From: Chalciporus piperatus
Lineage: Eukaryota > Basidiomycota > Agaricomycetes > Boletales > Boletaceae
Length of the DNA: 64,000 bases
NCBI GenBank assembly: GCA_038093975.1
Contig: JBBPTG010000127.1
Span: 1-64,000, forward strand
Reading direction: 5' to 3'
Shown: one piece after another, positions 1-11,199 of the stretch
Layout of the letters: each line of letters starts with the position of its first letter
How positions within the stretch are numbered: the stretch's first letter is position 1
Notes under the pieces: generated by a model
Told to the model about the DNA's origin: nothing
Database searches by the model: none
Seen by the model: only the letters and a program-made list of their open reading frames with translations
Position numbers and translations under genes: made by a program

Positions 1-260
1 AGCCATCCAGTATTCCAGTATTCCAGTAATCTAGTCACTCAGTGGTCCAGTAATCCAGTCACTCCAGTCACACAAGTCACACAAGTCACACAAGTCACTC
101 CAGTAAACCAGTCACCTCAGTAATCCAGTCACTCCAGTAATCCAGTCATCCTGTGGTCCAGTAAACCAGTCACTTCAGTCACACCAGTCATACCAGTTAT
201 CCAGTTACCCAGCCCTCAGCTCACCCAATCACTCCAGTACTACTCAGTCATCTAATAGAG
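1..260. repeat. Low-complexity CCAGT repeat block, left arm
   Basis: The block is an irregular run of roughly 10-base units such as CCAGTAATCCAGTCACTC, with drift in spacing and sequence. The reverse-complement motif (ACTGGATTACTGGGTGACTGG) fills 2015-2515, so the two blocks are inverted copies of the same low-complexity sequence. The block reaches the window edge, so its true left end is unknown. No coding potential is seen. Confidence 0.8.
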
Positions 261-364
261 TCATTCTAATTAGTGACATTTTATAATCATTCATAGGATG
301 GATTATAGCTAAAGTCCACAAAAATGTGTACTAAAAGTGTAGTTAACAATGTGGGAAAGGGTAT

Positions 365-880
365 TAGGATTGAGTGTAGTGAAGTGTACAAAAAAGCGTA
401 GTAAAAGTGTGGTTACAAGTGTGGGAAAGTATAGCTAGATTGAGTGAGCAAAGTGTACAAAAAAGCGTAGTAAAAGTGTAGTCAAGAGTGTGGGAAAGTG
501 TAGCTAGATTGAGTGTAGCAAAAGTGTACAAAAAAGCGTAGTAAAAGTGTAGTGAAATGTGTGGGAAAGTGTGTAGTGATAGAGTGTAGCTAAAGTGGAC
601 AAAAAAGCGTACTAAAAGTGTAGTTACAAGTGTAGTGATTGAGTGTAGCAAAGTGTAACAAAAAAGCGTAGTAAAACTTGAATCAAATGTGTAGGAAAGT
701 GTAGCTAGGTTGAGTGTAGCAAAAGTGTACAAAAAAGCGTAGTAAATGTGTAATTACAAGTGTGGGAAAGTGTATTAGGTTAGAGTGTAGCAAAAGTGTA
801 CAAAAAGCGCAGTAAGTGTGTAGTTAAAAGTGTAGCAAAGTATGTGGAGATCAAACCTATTGAAAGTGTACAAAAAAGCA
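365..880. repeat. Tandem array, about 70-bp unit (AT-rich)
   Basis: About eight imperfect copies are present. Each carries the core GTACAAAAAAGCGTAGTA followed by AGTGTAG, GTGTGGGAAAGTGTAGC and a short linker. The core recurs near 390, 460, 530, 600, 660, 730, 800 and 870, so the period is about 60-72 bases. Open frames through it are periodic artefacts of the repeat. The last copies degrade into unique sequence by about 900. Confidence 0.85.
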
Positions 881-1064
881 TACACAAGTGTACAAAAAAT
901 ATGGTAGCTATCTAGTGTAGGAGATCCTAATAAAGTGTAGCCACATTTCCCTAATGCTCGGACTTGACAAAAAATCCGCGCGAAAAAGTCACGTGACCAT
1001 GTTGAATTTGCCGCGCCACCTCTTCGACTCTCTCTCACCACTACACCACCTCAACAACAGCAAA

Positions 1065-1850
1065 ACGGCCGGCGAGTGCTCAAAAGCCCCGCCGGCATCG
1101 CCAGGTGAGTGAAAACTCGCTCACCACCACATCCGCTCACCTCGCAAACAGCCTGCTGCCACCTACCACCTCACTCTCGACAAGAAAACGACAAAAATGC
1201 GAAAACGCGGCCGGCGTGGGCTCAACAGCCCCGCCGGCTTCACGAGGTGAGTGATAAGCCACCCGCTCACCCCGCAAACAGCCGCTTGCACTGCTCGGCC
1301 CACTACCACCTACCACACCACTCTCGACACGAAAACGACGAAAATGCGAAAATGCGGCCGGCGAGGGCTCAACAGCCCTGCCGGCAGCACACGGTGTGTT
1401 CTTCCTCACCCACCACCACCACCTCTCATCTCGTACAGAGCCGCTCGGGCCGTACGAACCACCACCACCTCCAAAGCCTCAAACAACCTCGACCTCGAAC
1501 TCGATGGCCGGCGTGGGCTCAACAGCCCCACCGGCAGCACATGGTGTGTTTTTCCTCACCCACCACCATCCTCTCTCACCTCGTACAGAGCCGCTCGGGC
1601 TGTCTCCCCCCCACCACCTCGCTCCCTCAAACTCGATCGTAAAAAAAACGGCCGGCGTGGGCTCAGCAGCCCCGCTGGCATCACGAGGTTCGTGTTTCCT
1701 CACCCATCACCTCATCCACTCACTTCAACGACAGCCGCTTGGGTTGTCTCCCCCCAACCACCTCCCACCTTCAACCTCGACACCAACACATGGCCGGCGC
1801 GGGCTCAACAGCCCCGCTGGCTTCAGAGGTTCGTGTTTATTTGTTGACTA
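1065..1850. repeat. Tandem array, about 145-bp unit (GC-rich)
   Basis: Six copies are visible, each marked by the core GGCCGGCGTGGGCTCAACAG followed by CCCCGCCGGC and a CACGAGG-like sequence. Cores begin near 1070, 1207, 1354, 1504, 1649 and 1792, so the period is about 138-149 bases. The core is a near-palindrome (GGCCGGCG against CGCCGGC) able to form a hairpin. Overlapping open frames on both strands follow the repeat period and look like low-complexity proline, histidine and arginine runs, so no gene is called. Confidence 0.85.
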
Positions 1851-2014
1851 ACACACCTACTCACCTCGTACATAGCTGCTCGTGTTGCATGGCACTTCAT
1901 TAACTTGTAACTATTGTACCACAATACATGTAATAGTTAGACATAATATATTTCGCATTTTCTGAACTGTCATAAGGTGTGAATTAATCATGAGATATAG
2001 TGAACTAGTAATTG

Positions 2015-2515
2015 GGACTGGGTGACTGGATTACTGGGTGACTGGATTACTGAGGTGACTGGGTGACTGGATTACTGGGTTACTGAGGTGACTGGGAGTG
2101 ACTGGTGACTGGGTTACTGGTGTCACTTGTGTGACTGGAGTGACTGGAGTGACTAGATTACTGGATCACTGAGTGACTGGATTACTGAGACTACTGGATT
2201 ACTGGACCACTGAGTGACTAGATTACTGGAATACTGGAATACTGAATGGCTGGAGTAATGAGACAACTGGATTGCTGGATAACTAGGCACTGTGCTACTA
2301 GGCTGCTGAGATGACTACATGACTGGGAAACTGGGCTACTAGGCTACTGAGATAACTGGATGACTGGAACACTGGGCTACTGAGCTACTGAGACTACTGA
2401 GACTACTGAAGTGACTGGGCTAATGAACCAATGAGATTACTGAAATGACTGGCTGACTGGATGACTGGGCAACTGAGCAACTGGCGTACTGGTTTAACTG
2501 ATCCAGTCATTCCAG
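2015..2515. repeat. Low-complexity ACTGG repeat block, right arm
   Basis: The block is made of irregular ACTGGATTACTGGGTGACTGG-type units, the reverse complement of the block at 1-260. It ends a few bases before the truncated copia coding sequence. The two arms enclose the tandem arrays and about 150 bases of AT-rich single-copy sequence. Confidence 0.8.
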
Positions 2516-2531
2516 TAACTTCAGACTTTTT

Positions 2532-2669
2532 GCAGTGTTGCTGATGTATGTTCCTACTGGGGACATGGTCGCCGACATCCTTACCAAGCCTCTTGTCAGG
2601 GAGCAACACTGGAAGTTCGTTCGTGGGATGGGATTACGATTGCGCTCGAGTGGGAGTGTCAAAATATAG
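2532..2669 (+). pseudogene. Ty1/copia polyprotein fragment (RNase H C-terminus)
   Basis: The reading frame ending at the TAG at 2667-2669 contains YVPTGDMVADILTKPL followed by an F..GMGL motif. That is the characteristic last part of the RNase H region of Ty1/copia polyproteins (family knowledge). Only about 45 residues survive; the integrase, reverse transcriptase and most of RNase H are absent, and the ACTGG repeat block sits directly upstream. It is a 5'-truncated, dead element. The stop codon overlaps the start of the presumed LTR, as is usual for the end of a copia polyprotein. Confidence 0.75.
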
Positions 2670-3180
2670 TCCAATCCGTGCCTATCCGCTCCTTTCCGCT
2701 TCCGGATAGCCCCTATCCGTCTCCGGATACTTCCGGATGCATTCCGTGTTTAATCTGATGTTTCCGATGTCCGGAACGCACGGAAACATCTCCGGATTCG
2801 TTGGAACGGATCCCTTTTACATTCGTATGTTCTCCTATATGTCATTCACTTGTCTATTCCCTTTCGTGACATCTCTGTTCACCATTCACCCTTTCTATTC
2901 TTATCCATGTCAAGTCCTTGACATGGCTTGATCCTTTGCACCCGGAATCGGTCATTCCGGACCGGAATCACGTCGGATCGTTCCGAGCACATCTCCACCC
3001 ATTTACTTAAATTCCTCGTCTCACTTCCAGAGCACCTCAGTCGTTTCCGCCTCTCTTAGGCATCGGCTGAGGTGAGTATTTACTCTCTTTACTTAGTTCC
3101 TTTACTTATTTGAGTTGTACCTAGTTCGTTTAGGTGAATATAGTCGTTTCCGCCTCTCTTAGGCATCGGCTGAGTTCGTT
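2657..3180 (+). mobile_element. Probable 3' LTR of the truncated copia element
   Basis: A purine-rich tract (GAGTGGGAG) precedes TGTCAAAATATAGTCC at 2657, which fits a polypurine tract and the TG start of an LTR. The right boundary is uncertain. A 33-base segment (GTCGTTTCCGCCTCTC plus TTAGGCATCGGCTGAG) occurs twice, starting near 3040 and 3145, and I place the end near the second copy. No second LTR is present in the window to confirm the limits. Confidence 0.45.
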
Positions 3181-3737
3181 TAGTTTTCACAGAGTCCAGC
3201 CTGTTTCTCGGCCTGTGACCTTGAACCTTCAAATTTGCAAAGCTTCAAGGTTTTCCTTGATAACTGCTTCCGCGGAAGCAAACGCAGCCAGCTGCCCGGC
3301 CCCAACGCCAGGTAAGCGCCGGCGGTGTGATAGTCCGTGTGTTCTGTCTGCAGTGGCAGCTTCCTGGCAACCCGTGCTGGATCAATGATTCGCAACTCGG
3401 TTGGGACCGTTGGTTATTTTGTGACATAACTCGAGCATCGACGTCTCGACCGACTGTCGCGAGAATGAAGTCCTAGCAGAATGTTCAACTCGAAGCGGCT
3501 AACAATTCGTCTCTTTTCGACAGCCACCTTGAACCATCACAGCAAGGCACGCGTCACAACAGAAATCGTGATCCAGTAGATATTAAATAACGGCCCTGCA
3601 ACGATACATGCAAAGAGTGCGATACATAGAGGATAGGAGAGCACGACAAGTCTATAGCCATGGACACTGACCGGCATTCTAGGGGAGGTCGGACACTTGG
3701 AATTCTATTGCTAGCAGATCGCTCCGGACGCGTAGGC

Positions 3738-6068
3738 TTAGTTATTCTTGCGCTCGAGGAGGTCTACCCTAATGGGGAGCCGGTAAGACTTGTCCTCAGA
3801 GCCCTTGACTCGAGGGGCGGAAAGGCCCATGGTCCATTCAATTTCGTGAGTGGGCGAGAACTTGAAAGACTCGAGTAACACGGACAGCACGACTTCTACA
3901 GGAGACTGGACTCAGCGCATGCCTTCAGTCGATCCATCGTCACTTACTCATCTCCAACTGCGAGAACTTGAAACCACTGTGAAGGGAGAGCGACATCAAT
4001 CGAGGAAGAATTCGATGCCAGGAACTGGACTCACATGCAGGATCTTCCTCCACCCGAGAACGTCATCCTGAGACAAGGGTCAGTATAAGCAGAAAACCAG
4101 GCTTAGATACGCACAGGTGAGAGTAAACGCCAGGGGTCTGCGCCTCAGTCACTGTCGAAGGAAGGGGTTGAAGCCAACGTTCGGGCTTCCATTCCATTGC
4201 ATCTTCGCCCCATACTTCTTGGTTGCAGTTGGCACCGATGATTGATAATATCACAAGTGTATCATTGGGAACCAAAACCTCGTTCATCTCCTTGCCGTTG
4301 ACGCCCTTTACCGGGTTAGCGAAGGGAAGTACAATGTCCTTCGTCGCACTAGGAGACACACGTCAGTATCTTATCATAGCTGTTAAGGCAGTGGATACTC
4401 ACTTGCGTGTCAAGTATGATGCAGGGGAATACCTAATAAATACCTCAGAGTCACGATATAACCCACAAACAGGGTTCTCACAATCGTAAAGTCTCTCGAC
4501 AAACGGCGTCGAGGTATGGGAGGCTGGCAAGATCATCGTAGGTCACAGCGTCTCTGTCACCCTTGATCCGCTGGTATTCCTCACGGACTTTCTCTTGGAC
4601 TTCTGGGTGTTGAGAAAGGAGGTAGATGGTCCGTGACAGCGCACTTGAAGTCGTGTCCATAGCAGCAAAGATCAGGGTCCTACACGCAGGCAGTTAGCAA
4701 TGAGCATAGCTCCGTCGATTCTTCGGTCTGGCACCCACGTCATCTGTCCAAGTAATTCGTCCTCTGTCAGCCGATCCTGCTCAGAAGCGCTCATGTTCGC
4801 TTTCACTGTGAAAGATCTGGTCAGCAAGCTCACGAGCCATCCAGATAAACGGTCTGACAGAGAATACTCATAATATCCTTGCCCTGTCCGACCTGCTGAA
4901 TCAGTGCATCGTCACCCTCCGCGATTGCCCTCCGCTTCTCTTTGAGTAGATCGACAGATGTCTTGTCCATGAGATCCACGATGGCGAGTATTTCCTGCAG
5001 CGTAGCCCAAGGGATCATTTCTGCAACAGCCCTCCGGAACTTGGGCGATGTAAACTTGACTAGTGCAGGCAGGATTCGCCTTTGTAAAGTTGTTGCGGTG
5101 ACGCTCGGCCTACTAACATCCAGTCTGAATCTCAGATCGAAATGAGCATCGCTCAGACGAGGTTCTTGACAGCCTTGCTGTACGGGTTAGAATCCGTCCC
5201 CTTGAGCGAATCGAACGAATATCCGAGGCCACTCTGTCCAACGAGTTCGAGTGCCGTTCTGGTGAACCACTCCAGCATGTCGATTTCGGCCTGCCCATCC
5301 TTGACCTGCTCGGCAATCGAGTCCCGGAGCTGTCCTTGCGTTGAAGACAATACTCTACCATGGGTCTGGATGCTTACCGTAGAAGTTATCTCGATGAAGA
5401 TAGGAATCATGTGGCGCATGTGAGCGGTAGAGAACACAGGGTTTAACATCTTTCTCTGTTTACGATGTTGGTCACCTGAGATGCAGGGAGGCTAGCATTG
5501 GTCAAACTGGTGTTGATTGGGCCGGTGCTCACCAATCGTGGCCAGCAAGCCATTTCCAAGCAAGAGTTGATTGATACTGTTCACGGACGGTCAGATGTAA
5601 ATAGCTGCATTCGATAGATTTGAAGCACTTACGTGAGGAACTCATCTGACGCCCGCCAGTGGGCAGCGTCTTTTAGGAGGATGTGATGAAGCGCCGTTGC
5701 ATCAGAGACATAGAGTGCCCTCGACTATATGGTTGGCGATGAGCTCAATTAAATGGTTAAACGACTACAGAACGTACACCAAACAATCCGGTGACTTTGG
5801 CGATCCCCCCATAGCGCTGGAACAGCATTTTATGATAATCCCGGGCGAAGAGGTCGAATATGTCAGCGAAGTTCCCTGGTGAGGAACAGTTAACCGATGT
5901 TTAGATTATGGATAGTCTGATGGACTGACCTGACCATAGGCTCCTACTAGCCGGTCCTGGGATGTTATCAAGAGCGTTGGGTGCAAGGTATTTGCGCCAG
6001 ATGACCCATGCGGAGGAGACTACGACAAGTGCGAGTGCGCCTTGCGAGATTGTGAGTCCAGTAAACAT
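3738..6068 (-). CDS. Cytochrome P450, copy A (probably splice-defective)
   Basis: Microsomal fungal P450 with a multi-exon plan identical to copies B and C. The start at 6068 (MFTGLTISQG) is chosen by alignment with B and C; an in-frame ATG at 6095 is less likely. Visible features are an N-terminal membrane anchor (ALALVVVSSAWVIW), a PGP hinge, HRKQRK, the I-helix AMDTTS, K-helix ETLR, KPERW, and the heme loop FSGGGRSCIG with its Cys ligand. The donor that is GT in B and C after the exon ending AVKNL is CT here (5155-5156). Reading through meets a stop within two codons, and the nearby GT joined to the normal acceptor also creates TAG. YPPIT before the C-terminal exons has become YSPAS. The substrate is unknown. 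It may be a pseudogene or may use a non-canonical splice. Confidence 0.75.
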
Positions 6069-6110
6069 GTTCTGAGCTGGATGATGGTCGTCCACAATGA
6101 TGGCTAACTG

Positions 6111-6118
6111 TATATAAG
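6111..6118 (-). promoter_or_regulatory. TATA box of P450 copy A
   Basis: CTTATATA on the minus strand lies about 45 bases before the ATG at 6068. Copies B and C carry only weaker AT-rich versions at the matching place (around 8240 and 11425), so the promoters differ here. Confidence 0.45.
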
Positions 6119-6485
6119 GGACACTCGGAGCCGGTCATCTTTTAGTAGAGTTTCACCTTGCTGTGAGAAAACTTGAATCGGCGAAGAGTTTGAAGGCCAT
6201 GCCCCTCAGCAATTTCAATCCCGATGACCGGGATTCCCGATATACAGCGCATTCAGGGTCAAGAGAGGTGATTTCCAAGCAGTGACTCGGAAATACCCAG
6301 CTAGGTATGAATATCTGCTCCAGGAGTGGGCTGTCGACATATCCCCACCTGGGCTTGGGAGTACGAAGGATTACTGGCTCCGACGATCATGGATTAAGTC
6401 TTCCGAGCGCTCGGGATATCCGTGACTGCTTACCTTGCATACCTCGGAATATTCTCTCTGCCGCAGTAGCAGCCGCAGTAGCAGG

Positions 6486-7806
6486 CATCTGAGGCGAAGA
6501 CAAACCGAACTGAACCATGCTCTGTATGCTTCACTACAACATATGGTACAACAAAGCCATTGTCGGAAATCATCCCGATGACACTTTCGAGATACCATAT
6601 AAGGTGACTGTATACCTTTCTGGAAAAAAAATTAGCCCTGTGATGTTGCCACCGGCATCGCCTCCGGATCAATACGCGCACTCGAGAACGGACCATACAG
6701 GTCGTCGTCGTCGTCAGATTCGTCACCTGGTACCATTAGCATTCTACAGTACTGCATGCTACATTACTCGGCTTATCCGACCACGATGAATGATCAACAA
6801 TACACTCACAAGCCCATCAAACGTGTCGCAGCGTGACTGATGGGCTTGCCACCGGGGTAAAGTCTCCGGACGTTCCAGGGACACAGTAGCAACAGGGTGT
6901 CAGCCCGAGCATCCTAAAATGGCTGGTTCACAACTAGTCGTGCAGTATCCCCACCCAGCACTTGGAGGTTTGCTGGGTGGGTGATTTGCTTCTTTTGGGC
7001 GGGCTCCGAGCATGTCAATGACGTCATGCCGTTTTACTTTGAGTGAATGCACCCGCCAAGCAGACCGCGTGAACCCCGCAACCTGCTGGCCATTTGGGGC
7101 AGTGGTTTGGAGGCATCCCATCCAGCACTAGCCTGGATGTGGAGCCCTTTGTTGGACCTCTTGGTTGATGGCGGGGTGAGCTGTGACCGTTTGAACAGGT
7201 GTGCGCAAACACGAGCCTGACAAAGCAAGCCACAGGTTTTGCATGATGCTCCTTCGGGGGGACGGGGTACGCTCAACGGCTGACTGTCGTGTCCTAGACT
7301 GGTGACCAACTTGCAGGCAATCACACAGTCATTTCGAGTAATGCCTATTTGGAATTGTTTAGCAATCACTACAAGGCCTGCTCGCACGCTTTCATGGTCC
7401 CTGTGATGAAGCTGGAACATGCGTCCAAGGTCACTCGCGAGTAAGTTTGAACGCGTAAGCTTCACATGGTAGTTGTTCAGAGAGGCAAAGTTTGGTCGCG
7501 TTCAAGTACAAGTATGGTGGGCTTCCCGCTAGTCTCCCCTAGGCAGACCGATGATTGAAGGAAGACAGTCGTTCCTTCGCTGAGGCTTCAAGTTGCGCCG
7601 GCGGCAAATATTTTCATAGTCTGTATCGCCACACATTCAATGATTTGATCAATACCATCGGTGAATACAGCCTTATGTATCTCAGCCGATCCTGTGAAGC
7701 AGCTGAAGCTGAGTACTAAGCAGGTGGGATGGACACTCGGACTCACCATTCCCCGATGCCAGAGAACACAGGCGGCAACCACATTGTCCGGCATCACTAA
7801 GTTGCG
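6486..7806. other. Unique centre between the inverted P450 arms
   Basis: About 1.3 kb of sequence lies between the two arms and is not duplicated. The longest open frame (minus strand, 7034-7465, 143 codons) has no recognisable family, no clear splice partners and repetitive composition, so no gene is called. Divergent promoters of copies A and B flank it. Confidence 0.5.
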
Positions 7807-10800
7807 TTGCTACTGCGGCGACTGCGGCAACCGCGGCAGAGAGAATATTCCGAGGTAAGCAGTCACGGATATCCACTGAGCGCTCGGAAAACCTAATCCA
7901 TGATTGTCGTCGGAGCCAGTAATCCTTCGTACTCCCAAGCCCAGGCAGTGAGGATATGTCGACAGCCAACTCCCGGAGAAGATATTTGTACCTAGTTGGG
8001 TATTTCACTGCTTGGAAATCACCTCTGTCGACCTTGTGACAACTGGTCGCCCTTGCAAACGATATGAATTCTAGCTCGTGACAACTTGGACCCTGAATGC
8101 GCTCTATTTCCGAGTCGGGGATCCTGGCAATCAGGATTGAAATTGCTGAGGGGCATGGCCTCCAAACTCTTCGCCGATTTAAGTCCTCTCACAGCAAGGT
8201 AAAACTTTACTAAATAATGACCGTCTCTGAGTGTCCCTGTACTAATATACAGTTAGCCATCATTGCGGACAACCATCAACCAGGATCCAGAACATGTCTA
8301 CTGAACTCACAGTCTCGCAAGGCGCCCTCGCACTTGTCGTAGTCTCCTCCGCATGGGTCATCTGGCGCAAATACCTTGCACCCAACGCTCTTGATAACAT
8401 CCCAGGACCGGCTAGTAGGAGCCTATGGTCAGGTCAGTCCGAGTCCATCAGACCATCCAAAATCTAAACATCGGTTAACTGATCCTTACCGTGACCAGGT
8501 AACCTCGCTGATTTATTCGACCTCTTTGCCTGGGATTACCATGAAATGCTGTTCCAGCGCTACGGGAGGATCGCCAAAGTCACCGGATTGTTTGGTGTAT
8601 GCTCTATTATCGTTTAGCCCTTTGATTGAGCTCATCGTCATGCATATAGTCGAGGGCACTCTATGTCTCTGATGCAACAGCGCTCCATCACATCCTCGTC
8701 AAAGATGCTGCCCACTGGCGGGCGTCAGACGAGTTCCTCACGTAAGTGCTTCAAATCTATCGAATGCAGTGACTTACCTCTGACCGTCCTTAAACAGTGT
8801 CAATCAACTCTTGTTTGGAAACGGCTTGCTGGCTACGATTGGTGAGCACCGGCCAGATCAACACCAGTATGACCAATGCTAACTTCCCTGCATCTCAGGT
8901 GACCAACATCGTAAACAGAGAAAGATGTTAAACCCTGTGTTCTCTACCGCTCACATGCGCCACATGATTCCTATCTTCGTCGAGATAACTTCTACGGTAA
9001 GCATCCAGACTCATGGTAAATTGTTGTGTTCAACACAGGGACAGCTCCGGGACTCGATTGTCGAGCAGGTCAAGGATGGGCAGGCCGAAATCGACATGCT
9101 GGAGTGGTTCACCAGAACGGCACTCGAACTCGTTGGACAGAGTGGCCTCGGATATTCGTTCGATTCGCTCAAGGGGACGGATTCTAACCCGTACAGCAGT
9201 GCTGTCAAGAACCTCATGTAAGCGATGTTCATCTCGATCTGAGATTCAGACTGGATGTTAGTAGGCCGAGCGTCGCCAAAGCAAGTTTACAGCGGCAACT
9301 CCTACCTGCATTAGTCAAGTTTACATCACCCAAGTTCCGGAGGGCTGTTGCAGAAATGATCCCTTGGGCTATGCTGCAGGAAATACTCGCCATCGTGGAT
9401 CTCATGGACAAGACATCTGTCGATCTACTCAAAGAGAAGCGGAGGGCAATCGCGGAGGGTGACGATGCACTGATTCAGCAGGTCGGACAGGGCAAGGATA
9501 TTATGAGTATTCTCTGTCAGACCGTTTATCTGGATGGCTCGTGAGCTTGCTGACCAGATCTTTCACAGTGAAAGCGAACATGAGCGCTTCTGAGCAGGAT
9601 CGGCTGACAGAGGACGAATTACTTGGACAGATGACGTGGGTGCCAGACCGAAGAATCGACGGAGCTATGCTCATTGCTAACTGCCTGCGTGTAGGACCCT
9701 GATCTTTGCTGCTATGGACACGACTTCAAGTGCGCTGTCACGGACCATCTACCTCCTTTCTCAACACCCAGAAGTCCAAGAGAAAGTCCGTGAGGAATAC
9801 CAGCGGATCAAGGGTGACAGAGACGCTGTGACCTACGATGATCTTGCCAGCCTCCCATACCTCGACGCCGTTTGTCGAGAGACGTTACGGTTGTGAGAAA
9901 CCTATTTATGGGGCTATATCGTGACCCTGAAGTATTTATCAGGTATCCCCCTATAACGTACTTGTCACGCAAGTGAGCATTTCCATTGCCTCCACAGTTA
10001 TGATAAGATACTGACATTTGCCTCCCAGTGCGACGAAGGACATCGTACTGCCTTTTGCTAACCAGGTAAAGGGCGTCAACGGCAAGGAGATGAACGACGT
10101 TTTGGTTCCCAAGGGTACACTCGTGATATTATCGCTCATTGGCGCCAACTGCAACCAAGAAGTATGGGGCGAGGATGCAATGGAATGGAAGCCCGAACGT
10201 TGGCTTCGACCGCTTCCTTCGACCGTGACTGAGGCGCAGACCCCCGGTGTTTACTCTCACCTGTGCGTATCTAAGCCTCATTGTCTGGTTATAGCCTCTG
10301 ACCCTGGTGCCAGGATGACGTTCTCAGGTGGAGGAAGATCCTGTATGTGAGTCCAGTTCCTGGCATCGAATTCTTCCTCGATTGATGTCGCTCTCCCTTC
10401 ACAGTGGTTTCAAGTTCTCGCAGTTGGAGATGAGTAAGTGACGATGGATCGACGGAAGGCATGCGCTGAGTCCAGTCTCCTGTAGAAGTCGTGCTGTCCG
10501 TGTTACTCGAGTCTTTCAAGTTCTCGCCCCCTCACGAAATCGAATGGACCATGGTCCTCTCCTCCCCTCGAGTCAAGGGCTCTGAGGACAAGTCTTACCG
10601 GCTCCCCATCAGGGTAGAGCTCCTCGAGCACAAGAATAACTAACCTACATCTTTTACGCGTCTGGAGCGACCTGGTACTTAGCAGTATAATTCCCAGTGT
10701 CCAACGTCGCTTACTACTAGAATGTCGGTCGGCATCCATAGCTACAGATTTGTTGTGCTTTCCTCTCCTCGCTTGTTATACGTATCGCGAGCCGGTGCCA

Positions 10801-11157
10801 GTTACGTCACCGCATCAGAAATTCCCTGCACACTCCTTCCATGTATCGTTGCAAGGCCGTCATTCAATATCTACTGGCACATTTCTGTTGTGACGCGTGT
10901 CGAGTTGCTGTGATGGTTAACGGTGGCTGTCGAAAAGAGCCATGCCCGGGCCAGTGTGGGCAAATTGTTAACCGCTTCGAGTTGAACATTCTGCCAGGAC
11001 TTCATTCTCGCGACTTGTAGTCGAGACGTCGATGCTCGAGTTATCACAAAGTAACCAACAGTCCCAACCGAGTTGCGAATCATTGATCCAGCATGGGTTG
11101 CCAGCTTCCAGCTGCAGACAGAATACACTGAAAAGGACATCACACCGCCGGCGCTTA
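7807..11157 (+). repeat. Right arm of large inverted duplication (P450 copy B)
   Basis: This is the inverted counterpart of 3317-6485. Shared landmarks include the distal-promoter stretch GAATATTCCGAGG, the block GCTGAGGGGCATGGCC in the proximal promoter, every intron of the P450, and the 3' flank around 10740-11150. The arms differ by scattered substitutions and small indels, so the duplication is not brand new, yet some exon-intron blocks remain nearly identical. Confidence 0.8.
8294..10643 (+). CDS. Cytochrome P450, copy B
   Basis: Heme-thiolate monooxygenase predicted to sit in the ER membrane. The start MSTELTVSQG leads into a hydrophobic anchor (ALALVVVSSAWVIW) and an IPGP hinge. Splicing about a dozen introns, all with acceptable GT..AG ends, gives one continuous frame of about 500 residues. 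Motifs in order are HRKQRK (C-helix region), AAMDTTS (oxygen-activation site of the I helix), ETLR (K helix), KPERW, and FSGGGRSCIG with the axial Cys near the C-terminus. It ends ELLEHKNN. It is the head-to-head inverted partner of copy A and the tandem partner of copy C. Family assignment beyond a fungal multi-exon P450 and the substrate are not determined. Confidence 0.92.
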
Positions 11158-11199
11158 CGCCAGTCGACCGGTAAGGTAGTGCTCACATCACGGGTCGTC

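Larger units (their letters stand above)
3317..6485 (-). repeat. Left arm of large inverted duplication (P450 copy A)
   Basis: Read in reverse complement, this segment matches 7807-11157 along its whole length: distal promoter, all exons and introns of the P450, and about 400 bases of downstream flank. The outer breakpoint is sharp: both arms share TCACACCGCCGGCGCTTAC and then diverge near 3317 and 11157. The inner limit is near a GCAGTAGCA motif at about 6480. Confidence 0.8.

Noticed and set aside
364..1041. Minus-strand frames of 122 and 88 codons
   Set aside because: The first is a periodic artefact of the 70-bp array; the second starts beyond it and has no family features.
1109..1851. 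Overlapping open frames of 130-200 codons on both strands
   Set aside because: They lie entirely in the 145-bp tandem array, follow its period and encode low-complexity Pro/His/Arg runs; no splice or family support.
5142..5423. Plus-strand frame antisense to P450 copy A (and its mirror frames in copies B and C)
   Set aside because: It recurs in all copies only because it is the antisense shadow of a conserved exon.
7034..7465. 143-codon minus-strand frame between P450 copies A and B
   Set aside because: No recognisable family, signal peptide or partner exon; it sits in the unique centre of the inverted duplication and is likely chance.
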